A stretch of DNA of 64,000 bases from an uncultured Lachnospiraceae bacterium (GCA_902801415.1 CADCIK010000001.1:62001-126000); one strand, 5' to 3'. Counted from the first letter of the stretch, positions 44,003 to 52,716 are shown. Notes: generated by a model from the letters alone, not told the origin. Translations and numbers: made by a program.

Positions 44003-45010
44003 ATGAACAAAACACACAGTACAAACAGAGGGGATCATGACGATTCCCTTTTCTATAAACGCAAGGTGCGAAAGATCTGGCGGATCGCCGCCTCGGCCGT
44101 CATCGTCATCTGGACGGCCTGGACGCTGCTGGACGCCTTTGTGATCCCCAGGGATATTATCCATACCTCTGAGACACAAGGCTCATATTACAGTGACGCT
44201 GATCTCTCTTCGGACGGTGAACCTGTCATGCAGGCCGGCCAAACGGAAGGCAAAGAGACTTTGACCGAACCGGTCATTACAGATAACTCTTATGAGGACG
44301 GGAACATTTCCATCAGGATCAGCACAATGCGCCGGCTCGATACCGATATTTATATCGCGGATATAACAGTCGACGACCCCGACTGCCTCAGAACGGCCCT
44401 TGCAGGCAATGCATTTGCCCGCAATCTGACAGACACAACCTCCTCGATCGCGCGGGAACATAACGCGATCCTGGCCATCAACGGCGATTATTACGGTTTT
44501 CGTGATACAGGGTATGTCATGCGGGGCGGATATCTCTATCGCGAACTCGCGGCCTATGACCAGAATCAGGAGGATCTGGTCATATTGGAGGACGGAACGC
44601 TTCAGATCCTTGCAGAGGTGGATTACACTGCACAGGAAATGCAGGAAATGGGGGCCCGTGATATCTTTTCTTTCGGTCCCGGGCTTATTATCGACGGAAA
44701 GATTTCTGTCAGAGAGGGCGAAGAAGTGGACCGCGCCCAGGTCACCAATCCGCGGACCGCGATCGGCGTTCTCTCCCCTCTTCACTATATATTTGTCGTA
44801 TCAGACGGCCGCACGGATGAGAGTGTCGGTTTATCACTTTTAGAACTTGCACAGCTGATGCAGGACCTCGGCTGTACTCTGGCCTATAATCTGGACGGCG
44901 GCGGCTCATCGACAATGTGGTTCAACGGCGAAGTTCTCAACAGGCCCACGACTTTCGGCGATAAGATCTCGGAAAGGAGCGTCAGTGATATTGTCTATAT
45001 TGGTAAGTGA
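44003..45010 (+). CDS. Membrane-anchored phosphodiester glycosidase (NAGPA) domain protein
   Basis: The 335-residue protein has one N-terminal membrane helix (about 28-48) and an extracellular phosphodiester-glycosidase domain (about 100-333). Diagnostic segments are AINGDYYGF, NPRTAIGV and YNLDGGGSSTMWFNG. The family is named for the enzyme uncovering mannose-6-phosphate, and bacterial members are thought to act on sugar phosphodiesters such as wall polymers. Following a glycosyltransferase gene, a role in surface glycopolymer trimming is plausible but inferred. Its C-terminus overlaps the next gene by 26 bases. Confidence 0.88.
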   Translation: MNKTHSTNRGDHDDSLFYKRKVRKIWRIAASAVIVIWTAWTLLDAFVIPRDIIHTSETQGSYYSDADLSSDGEPVMQAGQTEGKETLTEPVITDNSYEDGNISIRISTMRRLDTDIYIADITVDDPDCLRTALAGNAFARNLTDTTSSIAREHNAILAINGDYYGFRDTGYVMRGGYLYRELAAYDQNQEDLVILEDGTLQILAEVDYTAQEMQEMGARDIFSFGPGLIIDGKISVREGEEVDRAQVTNPRTAIGVLSPLHYIFVVSDGRTDESVGLSLLELAQLMQDLGCTLAYNLDGGGSSTMWFNGEVLNRPTTFGDKISERSVSDIVYIGK

Positions 45011-45410
45011 AAAGGACCGCAGGGAACTGATCAGGACGGCGTTTGCCGCCCTTTCCGTCTCCGCGTTCTGCTTTGTATTTTATTTGATCTACAATATTTT
45101 TTCTCACGGCGTTCACTCTCCGTTCATGACCTTCATGTTCGCATGGCCTCTCTTTCTGGTGGGAGTACCCGCAGGCCTTCTGTATTGGATCGATGCGCTT
45201 CCGGGTCCCAGTCTTCTGGCCTCGCTCTTCTGGAACACGGGAACAGCCGCGGCAACTGTCAGCAGTCTCCTGCGAGGAATCTTTGAGATCGCCGGAAACT
45301 CTTCCGTCTATCAGCATATGCTGATGATCGCCGGTTTTATTATGCTGGGAATCGGTGCGCTGCTGTATTTTGCCGGTATATTGCTGCGTTCCAGAGCCTT
45401 TTCCGGATGA
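44985..45410 (+). CDS. Unknown small membrane protein
   Basis: I do not recognise the family. The start is GTG with AAAGGAG five bases upstream, inside the end of the preceding gene, so translation is coupled. The 141 residues form about four hydrophobic segments (AFAALSVSAFCFVFYLIY, PFMTFMFAWPLFLVGVPAGL, a weaker SLLASLFW region and MLMIAGFIMLGIGALLYFAG). There are no obvious catalytic motifs. Its neighbours suggest a partner for the glycosyltransferase or glycosidase. Confidence 0.7.
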   Translation: MILSILVSEKDRRELIRTAFAALSVSAFCFVFYLIYNIFSHGVHSPFMTFMFAWPLFLVGVPAGLLYWIDALPGPSLLASLFWNTGTAAATVSSLLRGIFEIAGNSSVYQHMLMIAGFIMLGIGALLYFAGILLRSRAFSG

Positions 45411-45490
45411 GACAGAAAAGGCAGTGTTCATATTTGTTGAATATTTAGTATTATTTGCGTCATAATTTTATAATTTTATTTAATTTTTAG

Positions 45491-45519
45491 TTAACATTTT
45501 CGTAATTATATGTTATCCT
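45491..45519 (+). promoter_or_regulatory. Promoter of the large surface protein gene
   Basis: TTAACA (45491-45496), a 17-base spacer and TATCCT (45514-45519) are a fair vegetative match. The 70-base leader contains GCCTC/GAGGC flanking an A-rich loop, and the ribosome-binding sequence (AGGGG) is weak. Confidence 0.5.
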
Positions 45520-45597
45520 TATCTTGGTACGAGTTTACTTTGCTTAATCATGCCTCAATGAAGAAGCAGCACGAGGCAAACAGGGGTAACATTTGTT

Positions 45598-48423
45598 ATG
45601 AATACAAACCTTAAACATGCAGCTTCCTGCATACGCAGGTCATTATTCTTATTCCTGCTGGGAATCATTCTGATCCTCACAACTCTCGCTCCATCTCTTC
45701 AGACAGAAGCGGCGAGCGGAAACATGCAGATCACACCGATCGATTACGGACACGACTCTGTATGGGGCGACAGCACAATGCTCTCGAGCGGAGGAAAGAA
45801 CCTGCTGATGGATACCTATCTGCGGGACAAGTACGATACGCTGATCAACTATCTGGATGATCATCATTTCTACACATTCGATATCTATCTCTCCCACTAC
45901 CATTACGATCATATGCATCAGATCCCCACGATCATCAGGGACTCCCGTTTTAATGTGAGCACGGTCTATCTTCCCGACCCGGCTTATATCAAAAAAGGCG
46001 CCCAGAAAAGCAATTACTGCAAGGACTTTCTTGCCGGATACAACGCGATCGTAAACGCGGCAAATGATGAAAACGTCAAGATCGTATACCTCAAGAAAGG
46101 ATCCAGCTTCAAAGTCGGAAACGCCACTTTGAAGGTCCTGTGGGGATGCACATATAACAACGGCAAATATGACGCCAGTTACATCAATAACAATTCCCTT
46201 GTGACCAAGGTTACCTCAGGCAGCGTTTCCTTCCTGACCTGCGGAGATATTGAGAAACAGACTGAGAGCCAGATCATTAAGAGCGGGATCAATATTAAGG
46301 CGGACATCTATAAGATGAGCCACCACGGCGGCAGCACCAGCAACTCTTCCGCTTTTATGAAAAAAGTGAATCCCTCTTTCGCATATTACAACTGGAACGG
46401 CGATGACCCCGGCTCCTGCGGCGGCGGCTGGGTCAAAACACCGCTCACCGCGCTTCAGAAAACCTGCAATGTCTACAGCACACGTTACAATGGCATGCTG
46501 ACTTTCACTGTCAAGGCGGGCCATATCAGTGTTGCCGGCGAGCGCAATCTCAAGACTGTCACAGCCAATATTAAGGACAGCGCCGGCAATATCCTCAACC
46601 AGGTCAAGTACCAGTTCAACGACGCGCTGCCCTATCACATTACTGCTTCCATGAAGGCAACGGCTGCAACTGTATCAGCTGCCGACTCGGTGACAGCGCT
46701 GCCTACACGCTATAAATTTACGGCTAAATTCATTAAGGACAGCAATGGCTACAAATACCGCAACACAAACGGGAATTACTCCAAGAATAAGTTCCAGAAG
46801 ATCGGAAGCTATACCTACTATTTTGATAACGACGGATATCGCGTAACCGGCTTTAAGACGATCAATGATAAGACATACTGCTTTGACTCCAACGGACGCA
46901 TGCTGCTTCGCTGGAAGCGCGTAGACGGAAAGAAATATCTGTTCGATCCCGTAGACGGCCACATGCACACCGGCTGGGAGTGGGTCGAAGAAAAGAACGC
47001 GTGGTACTACCTGAGCCCTTCCAAGGGATACCTTCTGGAGGGCTGGAAGACCATCGGCGGCAAGAAGTATTATCTGACGCCTGATGAGTTCTACGCCAAG
47101 ACAGGATGGCAGACCATCGACGGCAAGAAGTACTACTTCGATACGCAGAGTGCGTTTATGATCACCGGCTGGAAGACCATCGGATCCCAGACTTACTATT
47201 TTGGCACAGACGGCGACATGGTCACAGGCGCGCAGGTCATTGATGGAATGAGCTATACCTTTAACAATAAGGGGCAGCTTACAAACGGCACCGCTCCTGC
47301 TGCTGCCTCACAGACAACGTCGCAGACCTCTTCCGCTTCGCCGGGTACCAAGGTGGTCTGGAACAGCAACGCATATCTGACGTCTTCAGTGAAAAAGACC
47401 TGGGCAGCCGGTACTGACAAGGATATGACGCTTGACTACAACACGAACAGGAACTCCGCGTTTGTCAACAATATGCTCGCTTATGCGACCTATTTCGTCG
47501 GCAAGATCGATTATGCCTCTTCCGTTACCAACAATGATCCCAAAGGACTTCGCAGACTGCATCTGAAATCCGGCGGCAAGACAGATTGCTCCTGGTATGT
47601 TTACCACGTGCTTCACAAGTTCGGACTGGTTGAGGATTTCGTGCACTCCTATGAGTGGGGCAACAAGCCCAGCCGCTATCCCGGCGGCGTCAACATCGGC
47701 ACAGACGTCAGCAAGGCGTCTCCCGGCGACGTGATCTGCACCGGAAAGGGCACGGCAGGCAGCAACAGCCATGTGGCGCTCTATCTGGGCAACGGCAAAG
47801 TTGTCGAATGCGCGGCCGGCAAAGGCGTTATCATCAGCAATGCGCCTAAGTCAGCCAGACAGATCGTACACTTCAGCTGCCTTCCCAGCAATAACAGCGC
47901 AGCCTACAACGCGGCTTCCGGCGGCGTATGGGTCAAATCAGGCGACAGTTATAAATTTAAGGTTGGAAACGCCTACCTTACAAACCGTTTCCAGAACATC
48001 AACGGAGATATCTACTACTTCAACGGCAATGGACTTCGCGTGACAGGCTGGAAGACCATCCAGGGCAAAAAGTATTGCTTCACCAAAGAGGGAAAGATGT
48101 ACCTCCGCTGGAAGCGCATCAACAACAAGAAGTATTACTTTGATCCGCTGACCGGCTATATGCACACCGGCTGGGAATGGGTCAAAGAACAGAAGAAATG
48201 GTATTATCTGAGCCCCGATACAGGGTATCTGCTCGAAGGCTGGCAGAACATTGACGGACAGACGTACTATCTGACGCCCAATGACTTCTACGCCAAGACC
48301 GGCTGGCAGACCATCGACGGAAAGAGGTACTATTTTGACTCCTACGGTAAGATGTTCACCGGTAAACATACAATCGGAGGCAAGTCTTACACGTTCGGCA
48401 CAGACGGCGTGCTGCAGCAGTAA
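45598..48423 (+). CDS. Secreted MBL-fold / NlpC-P60 / cell-wall-binding-repeat protein
   Basis: This 941-residue protein has a signal peptide (cut near SLQTEAA, about 38). Residues 43-340 form a metallo-beta-lactamase-fold domain with HYHYDH (100-105), the CGD aspartate at 217 and SHHGG (241-245), most like the ComEC-type MBL domain. Residues 395-566 are aromatic GWKTI-GKKYYF-type choline/glucan-binding repeats. Residues about 585-765 resemble an NlpC/P60 peptidase with candidate Cys664 (TDCSWYVYH) and His725 (SNSHVALYL). Residues 785-940 are a second repeat block nearly copying the first. The pneumococcal phosphorylcholine esterase Pce also joins an MBL fold to such repeats, but the added peptidase is different. 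It has its own promoter and terminator. I infer a wall-bound enzyme that cleaves both a phosphodiester (teichoic acid or DNA) and peptidoglycan; the substrates are unknown. Confidence 0.85.
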   Translation: MNTNLKHAASCIRRSLFLFLLGIILILTTLAPSLQTEAASGNMQITPIDYGHDSVWGDSTMLSSGGKNLLMDTYLRDKYDTLINYLDDHHFYTFDIYLSHYHYDHMHQIPTIIRDSRFNVSTVYLPDPAYIKKGAQKSNYCKDFLAGYNAIVNAANDENVKIVYLKKGSSFKVGNATLKVLWGCTYNNGKYDASYINNNSLVTKVTSGSVSFLTCGDIEKQTESQIIKSGINIKADIYKMSHHGGSTSNSSAFMKKVNPSFAYYNWNGDDPGSCGGGWVKTPLTALQKTCNVYSTRYNGMLTFTVKAGHISVAGERNLKTVTANIKDSAGNILNQVKYQFNDALPYHITASMKATAATVSAADSVTALPTRYKFTAKFIKDSNGYKYRNTNGNYSKNKFQKIGSYTYYFDNDGYRVTGFKTINDKTYCFDSNGRMLLRWKRVDGKKYLFDPVDGHMHTGWEWVEEKNAWYYLSPSKGYLLEGWKTIGGKKYYLTPDEFYAKTGWQTIDGKKYYFDTQSAFMITGWKTIGSQTYYFGTDGDMVTGAQVIDGMSYTFNNKGQLTNGTAPAAASQTTSQTSSASPGTKVVWNSNAYLTSSVKKTWAAGTDKDMTLDYNTNRNSAFVNNMLAYATYFVGKIDYASSVTNNDPKGLRRLHLKSGGKTDCSWYVYHVLHKFGLVEDFVHSYEWGNKPSRYPGGVNIGTDVSKASPGDVICTGKGTAGSNSHVALYLGNGKVVECAAGKGVIISNAPKSARQIVHFSCLPSNNSAAYNAASGGVWVKSGDSYKFKVGNAYLTNRFQNINGDIYYFNGNGLRVTGWKTIQGKKYCFTKEGKMYLRWKRINNKKYYFDPLTGYMHTGWEWVKEQKKWYYLSPDTGYLLEGWQNIDGQTYYLTPNDFYAKTGWQTIDGKRYYFDSYGKMFTGKHTIGGKSYTFGTDGVLQQ
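46792..47145 (+). repeat. First copy of a 118-residue cell-wall-binding repeat block
   Basis: Residues 399-516 contain a run of aromatic repeats ending GWQTIDGKKYYFD. The block is closely matched by residues 797-914 in order, including RWKR, HTGWEWV, YYLSP, LLEGW and FYAKTGWQTIDG, so the whole block was duplicated. Confidence 0.9.
47986..48339 (+). repeat. Second copy of the 118-residue cell-wall-binding repeat block
   Basis: Residues 797-914 match residues 399-516 at an offset of 398 residues with only scattered substitutions. The two blocks flank the NlpC/P60 domain. Confidence 0.9.
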
Positions 48424-48458
48424 ACCGAATACTTCATTTGGGGAAATGATATGATAAA

Positions 48459-48500
48459 GAAAAGCAGGGAGGATCTTATCGGATCCGCCCTGCTTTTTTT
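48459..48500. terminator. Bidirectional terminator after the surface protein gene
   Basis: AGCAGGG (48463-48469) pairs with CCCTGCT (48488-48494), with an inner GGATC/GATCC stem. The plus strand ends in TTTTTTT and the minus strand in TTTTCTTT, so it can also stop the sigH-side operon. Confidence 0.88.
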
Positions 48501-48556
48501 GCTTATTCAGAGTATTCATCCTGCTTTCGGCTGCTCTTGCGCAGCGCTGCAGTACT

Positions 48557-48796
48557 TTATTTGCTGCCCTTGAGACTCTTAATGATCTCAATCGTCTCGA
48601 TGTCTTCAGGTGTAAGCCGCATGTTGGTCACAGAGGTGTTTCCCTCTGTATCAGTCACCTTGAGTTCCAGAATAACGCCCGGCTGCAGCGAATTTCTTCC
48701 AACCGCGCTGATAAACTCGATCACACGGGGATGCTGCTCCCTGAAGATCCTGAGTCTGTCTGCCATCTGCATAAGCTGCATGGGATTTAATGCCAT
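48557..48796 (-). CDS. Conserved-looking small protein coupled to sigH
   Basis: I do not recognise a named family. The 79-residue protein starts at MALNPMQLMQ; the GGAGG ribosome-binding site eight bases upstream overlaps the sigH stop codon (TGG AGG TAA), so expression depends on sigH translation. The sequence is mixed alpha/beta with no membrane segment, and ends RLTPEDIETIEIIKSLKG. A role linked to SigH, such as modulation of its stability or activity, is only suggested by position. Confidence 0.65.
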   Translation of the reverse strand: MALNPMQLMQMADRLRIFREQHPRVIEFISAVGRNSLQPGVILELKVTDTEGNTSVTNMRLTPEDIETIEIIKSLKGSK

Positions 48797-48801
48797 TTCT
48801 G

Positions 48802-49419
48802 TTACCTCCATTTTCTAAGTTTCGTTCGGATTCTCTGCAGCGCGTTGTCCGTGGACTTCTCATCCCGGTTGAGTACGTGCGCGATCTCTACGTAGCCCAT
48901 GCCTGTCAGGTGCAGCTCCAGCACCTGCTTTTCCATAGGACTCAGTTCCTTTTCGATCTTCTCTTCCAGGCGCTCCAGCTCCTCCTGCCCGATCAGGTAT
49001 TCCTCCGGATTGGTGCTGGCGTCCGCTTCCAGCCAGTCCACCAGTTCCTCTTCCTGATCGTCGCCGTTCTCTTCACGCACGGGGCGGCTGAGAGAGATCG
49101 CTGTATTGAGGGGAAGATGCTTTTTTCTGCTCGAAGCAGTTACCGCTGTGTACAGCTGCCTCGTTACGCAGAGCTGCGCGAAAGTATGAAAACTGGCGTC
49201 CCTTCCGCAGTCATAGTCCCTTACTGCTTTAAAGAGTCCAAGCATGCCTTCCTGGATCAGGTCATCCGAATCACCGCCCAGAATATACATGGACTTGGCC
49301 TTTTTGAGGACCATCCCCTTATATTTGTTCAGAAGCGTTTCCATCGCGTCCTGGTCGCCGTCTCTGAACAGCGCGATCAGTTCCTCGTCCGAATACTTCT
49401 CATATGTTTCTCTATTCAT
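48802..49419 (-). CDS. sigH: RNA polymerase sigma factor SigH
   Basis: The 205-residue protein is a sigma-70-family factor of the SigH/Spo0H type. Region 2 is well preserved (DDLIQEGMLGLFKAVRDYD) and the region 4 helix-turn-helix is LTGMGYVEIAHVLNRDEKS. SigH directs early stationary-phase, sporulation and competence genes in Firmicutes. The mrnC-rlmB-sigH order is conserved from B. subtilis (where yacP lies between rlmB and sigH; it is missing here). Sporulation itself is not shown by anything else in this window. Confidence 0.92.
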   Translation of the reverse strand: MNRETYEKYSDEELIALFRDGDQDAMETLLNKYKGMVLKKAKSMYILGGDSDDLIQEGMLGLFKAVRDYDCGRDASFHTFAQLCVTRQLYTAVTASSRKKHLPLNTAISLSRPVREENGDDQEEELVDWLEADASTNPEEYLIGQEELERLEEKIEKELSPMEKQVLELHLTGMGYVEIAHVLNRDEKSTDNALQRIRTKLRKWR

Positions 49420-49443
49420 GCGTCCTCACTGACTGTAATGCCT

Positions 49444-50181
49444 TTATAGGCTTCTCTGACGGACGATCTCATAAGCAAGCACGCCCATAGCCACAGACGC
49501 GTTCAGAGAGTCAATATCGCCCTTCTGCGGGATCGATGCAACCATGTCGCACTTTTCTTTGACAAGGCGGCTCACACCGCTTCCCTCTGCGCCTATGACC
49601 AGGCAGATCGGCCCTTTGAGGTTGAGTTCTGTCAGATTGGTCCCGTCCATATCCGCACAGACAAACCAAAGTCCCTGCTCAGCAAGCTTTTCCATAGTAC
49701 GGACAAGGTTCGTGACCTTGACGACCGGCGTATAGTTGATGGCGCCGGCAGAAGCCTTTGCAACCGTAGCCGTAAGGCCCACTGCCCTGTCCTTGGGAAT
49801 GATCACGCCGTGTGCGCCTGCCATATTCGCGGTTCTGATAATGGCGCCAAGATTGTGGGGGTCCTCAATTCCGTCAAGAAGGACGAAAAAGGGATCCTCT
49901 CCCTTCTCTTTCGCTTTCGCGAACAGGTCTTCCATTTCGCCATAGGAATAGGCCGCGACCTCTGCGATCACGCCCTGATGCCTTCCTGTCTCAGACATCT
50001 GGTCCAGGCGCTGACGGTTCACATATTTGATCGGAGTGCCTTGCTTTGCCGCTTCCTTGCGCACGGTCTGCATAGCGCCTTCTCTGCTGCCATCCAGCAT
50101 ATATAATCGGTCGATCGTTTTGCCGGAACGAAACGCTTCAATGACCGCGTTTCTTCCCTCGATCCGGTTCTCATTCTTCAT
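49444..50181 (-). CDS. rlmB: 23S rRNA (guanosine-2'-O)-methyltransferase RlmB family
   Basis: The SpoU-class methyltransferase carries an N-terminal L30e-like substrate domain and the knotted SAM domain with DGIEDPHNLGAIIRTA, GAEGSGVSRLV and LNASVAMGVLAYE. I start it at MKNENRIEG (245 residues) because AGGAG is nine bases upstream; the MIM start two codons earlier is too close. It overlaps the mrnC end by 11 bases. The exact modified nucleotide could be 23S rRNA G2251, as in E. coli (inference). Confidence 0.93.
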   Translation of the reverse strand: MKNENRIEGRNAVIEAFRSGKTIDRLYMLDGSREGAMQTVRKEAAKQGTPIKYVNRQRLDQMSETGRHQGVIAEVAAYSYGEMEDLFAKAKEKGEDPFFVLLDGIEDPHNLGAIIRTANMAGAHGVIIPKDRAVGLTATVAKASAGAINYTPVVKVTNLVRTMEKLAEQGLWFVCADMDGTNLTELNLKGPICLVIGAEGSGVSRLVKEKCDMVASIPQKGDIDSLNASVAMGVLAYEIVRQRSL

Positions 50182-50662
50182 AATCATCTTCTCCTGTCTC
50201 AGTCTCAGCCGGCTTTCTGGGACCCAGTTTTCCTTTTCGGTCCGTCCTCGCGATTCCCTCGCGAAGCAGTTCCATCATCCGGTCTGTCCTGTCCTGTAAA
50301 TACAAGTAACCGCACAGGGCTTCCAGTGCGGTTGCTTGCAGATATTCCTCCAGTGAAGAACTCTTGGCATGATGATAGGGGTTTGAATTCCTGCCGCGCC
50401 TGTAGACTTTCTTTTCTTCTTCTGTCATCAGATCGTAGACAGCCTTGCCGATCGCCGCCTGCTGCTCTGCCCTGACGTAAAAAGTCGTCTCGTTGTGCAG
50501 CTTTTCCACCTGCCGGTTTCCCTTGGAGATCAGGATCGTCCTGATCACCAGCGAATAGACCGCATCCCCCAGAAACGCAAGCGATGCCGGGGAATAGGTC
50601 CTGATATCGATCTCTTCATGCGGAAATTCCTTGAGGATCATGCCTCTCAGGCTTTCTTCCAT
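50171..50662 (-). CDS. mrnC: Mini-ribonuclease III
   Basis: MrnC is an RNase III-like domain without a double-stranded RNA-binding domain that matures 23S rRNA ends. The 163-residue protein has LAFLGDAVYSLVIRT and GRNSNPYHHAKSS as expected. AAGGAG precedes the ATG, which lies inside the end of cysS (16-base overlap). The C-terminus carries a short acidic tail. Confidence 0.95.
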   Translation of the reverse strand: MEESLRGMILKEFPHEEIDIRTYSPASLAFLGDAVYSLVIRTILISKGNRQVEKLHNETTFYVRAEQQAAIGKAVYDLMTEEEKKVYRRGRNSNPYHHAKSSSLEEYLQATALEALCGYLYLQDRTDRMMELLREGIARTDRKGKLGPRKPAETETGEDDYEE

Positions 50663-52062
50663 TTAACTCCTTCTCTGGTATCTTCCAGAATGATTCCTTT
50701 TGCCTTGAGCTCGTCGCGGATCGCGTCTGCCTTGGCAAAATCGCGAGCCTTCTTGGCTGCCTTTCTCTCTGCGATCTTTGCCTCTACATATGCGGCAAGA
50801 TCGTCCTCAAGTTCATTGTCTCTCTCCACGATCAGACCGCAGACGTCGGTCAGATCAAGAAGCTCCTTATCAAGCGCCTCCAGGAACTCTTTGGAAGAGC
50901 TTCCGCTCACGTGGCTGTTGATCCACTTGACAAGTTCAAATACAGCGGAGATGCCGTCTGCCGTGTTGAAATCATCATCCATAGCAGTCTCGAACTGCGT
51001 GCGATAGCTCTCTGCCTCTTTGACAAGCGCAGCCTCTTCTTCGGTCATAGTACCTTCCGCCTTGCCCAGAAGGAATTTCAGGTTCTCACCGCAGTTGAGG
51101 ATCCTCTCATAGGAAGCCTTGGCGGATTCCATGAGCTCTCTGCTGAAGTTGAGGGGGCTCCTGTAGTGGGAGGAAAGCATGAAGTAGCGAAGGACCTGCG
51201 GATCATACTGCGCGATGACGTCGCGTACGGTGAAGAAATTGCCCTTGGATTTGGCCATCTTGACGCCGTCGATATTCAGGAACGCGTTGTGCATCCAGTA
51301 TTTGGCAAAAGATACTCCGTTGGCCGCTTCAGACTGCGCGATCTCGTTCTCGTGGTGAGGGAATACAAGATCCTCTCCGCCAGCGTGAATATCGATCTGG
51401 CTGCCCAGATAGCGCTTGCTCATGACAGAGCACTCAATGTGCCAGCCGGGTCTTCCCTTGCACCAGGGGCAATCCCAGTAAGGCTCTCCGTCCTTCTTGG
51501 GCTTCCAGAGGACGAAATCCAGCGGATCCTGCTTCTGCTCAGCGCCTGTGACCTTGAGATCGCGGTTGCCGCTGCGCATGTTGTCCAGGTCCTTGTGGGA
51601 AAGCTTTCCGTATCCGTCAAATTTTCTGGTGCTGTAATAGACGGTTCCGTCTTCAGCGACATACGCGTATCCCTTGTCGATCAGGGTCTGGATCATGTCG
51701 ATCATGCCGCCGATCTCGCGGGTTGCCCTGGGATGCATAGTTGCGGGGCGGATATTGAGGCTTGCCATATCTTTCTGGCATTCTTCGATATAACGCTCGG
51801 AAATAACGGAGGAATCAACGCCCTCTTCCAGAGCCTTTTTGATGATCTTGTCATCTACATCCGTAAAATTGGACACATAATTGACTTTATAGCCCTTGTA
51901 TTCAAAATACCGCCTGACAGTATCAAATACGATCATGGGACGCGCATTGCCGATATGGATCAGGTTATAAACGGTAGGACCGCATACATACATGCTGACT
52001 TTGCCCGGCTTCAGCGGTACAAATTCCTCTTTGCTTCTGGACATTGTGTTAAAAATCTTCAT
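50647..52062 (-). CDS. cysS: Cysteine-tRNA ligase
   Basis: The class I synthetase attaches cysteine to tRNA-Cys. Its HIGH motif is HIGNARPM and its KMSKS loop is KMAKSKGNF, with a zinc-binding CPWCKGRPGWHIECS segment. I start it at MKIFNTMSRS (471 residues) because GAGGAA is upstream. No T-box is possible: the leader is the ispF gene. It forms one operon with mrnC, rlmB and sigH. Confidence 0.97.
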   Translation of the reverse strand: MKIFNTMSRSKEEFVPLKPGKVSMYVCGPTVYNLIHIGNARPMIVFDTVRRYFEYKGYKVNYVSNFTDVDDKIIKKALEEGVDSSVISERYIEECQKDMASLNIRPATMHPRATREIGGMIDMIQTLIDKGYAYVAEDGTVYYSTRKFDGYGKLSHKDLDNMRSGNRDLKVTGAEQKQDPLDFVLWKPKKDGEPYWDCPWCKGRPGWHIECSVMSKRYLGSQIDIHAGGEDLVFPHHENEIAQSEAANGVSFAKYWMHNAFLNIDGVKMAKSKGNFFTVRDVIAQYDPQVLRYFMLSSHYRSPLNFSRELMESAKASYERILNCGENLKFLLGKAEGTMTEEEAALVKEAESYRTQFETAMDDDFNTADGISAVFELVKWINSHVSGSSSKEFLEALDKELLDLTDVCGLIVERDNELEDDLAAYVEAKIAERKAAKKARDFAKADAIRDELKAKGIILEDTREGVKWKKA

Positions 52063-52121
52063 TGTATTCCTCACTTTACAAGTTTTTCTGAACGTTTTCA
52101 TGAATGCCGGTGATGGCTTCG

Positions 52122-52667
52122 TTATGAGCGGTCACGCATAGGACAGGCGGCACAGCCTCCTCCGGAAGGAAATGCGGTTCTCGCTTCCAGATCCATCGGC
52201 GATGTGATCAGCGCCACGGCCTGTGCGGAAATGCCTTCTCCGCGGCCGGTAAATCCAAGCCGCTCCTCTGTCGTTGCCTTGACGCTCACCTGAGAGATGT
52301 CAACCTGCAGCGCCTCCGCGATATTGCGGCGCATCTGTTCAATGTGCGGCTTCATCTTGGGGGCCTGCGCGATGATCGTGGAATCCACATTCTCGATCAG
52401 GAAGTAATGCTCTTCCAGGATCTTTCTGACTTCCCTCATCAGCATCAGGGAATCCGCGCCTTTGTACCTCTCATCGGTATCCGGGAAATGCAGTCCGATG
52501 TCTCCGAGCGCCGCCGCGCCTAGCAGCGCGTCCATGATCGCATGGACCAGCACGTCTGCGTCTGAATGCCCCAGAAGCCCCTTCTCATAAGGGATCTCGA
52601 CACCGCCCATGATCAGCTTGCGTCCCTCAACCAGCTTATGTACGTCATATCCTGTTCCTATTCGCAT
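52122..52667 (-). CDS. ispF: 2-C-methyl-D-erythritol 2,4-cyclodiphosphate synthase
   Basis: IspF converts CDP-ME-2-phosphate to MEcPP in the MEP pathway. The zinc motif GTGYDVHKL at the N-terminus, [19 protein letters not shown] and GLHFPDTD are intact. I start it at [10 protein letters not shown] (181 residues), with GAGG upstream. A C-terminal extension of about 20 residues ([25 protein letters not shown]) contains CAAC and is not part of the usual 155-160-residue enzyme. It heads the ispF-cysS-mrnC-rlmB-sigH operon. ispD is not present beside it. Confidence 0.93.
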   Translation of the reverse strand: MRIGTGYDVHKLVEGRKLIMGGVEIPYEKGLLGHSDADVLVHAIMDALLGAAALGDIGLHFPDTDERYKGADSLMLMREVRKILEEHYFLIENVDSTIIAQAPKMKPHIEQMRRNIAEALQVDISQVSVKATTEERLGFTGRGEGISAQAVALITSPMDLEARTAFPSGGGCAACPMRDRS

Positions 52668-52716
52668 AATATCCTCACCTGCAGTATTTGGGCATAATTT
52701 CACATTACGGCATATT

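Noticed and set aside
45411..45490. Additional small gene before the large surface protein
   Set aside because: The AT-rich stretch has stops in all frames over short distances and looks like promoter DNA.
52063..52121. T-box leader before cysS
   Set aside because: Only 59 bases separate ispF and cysS, and no specifier stem or T-box sequence is present.
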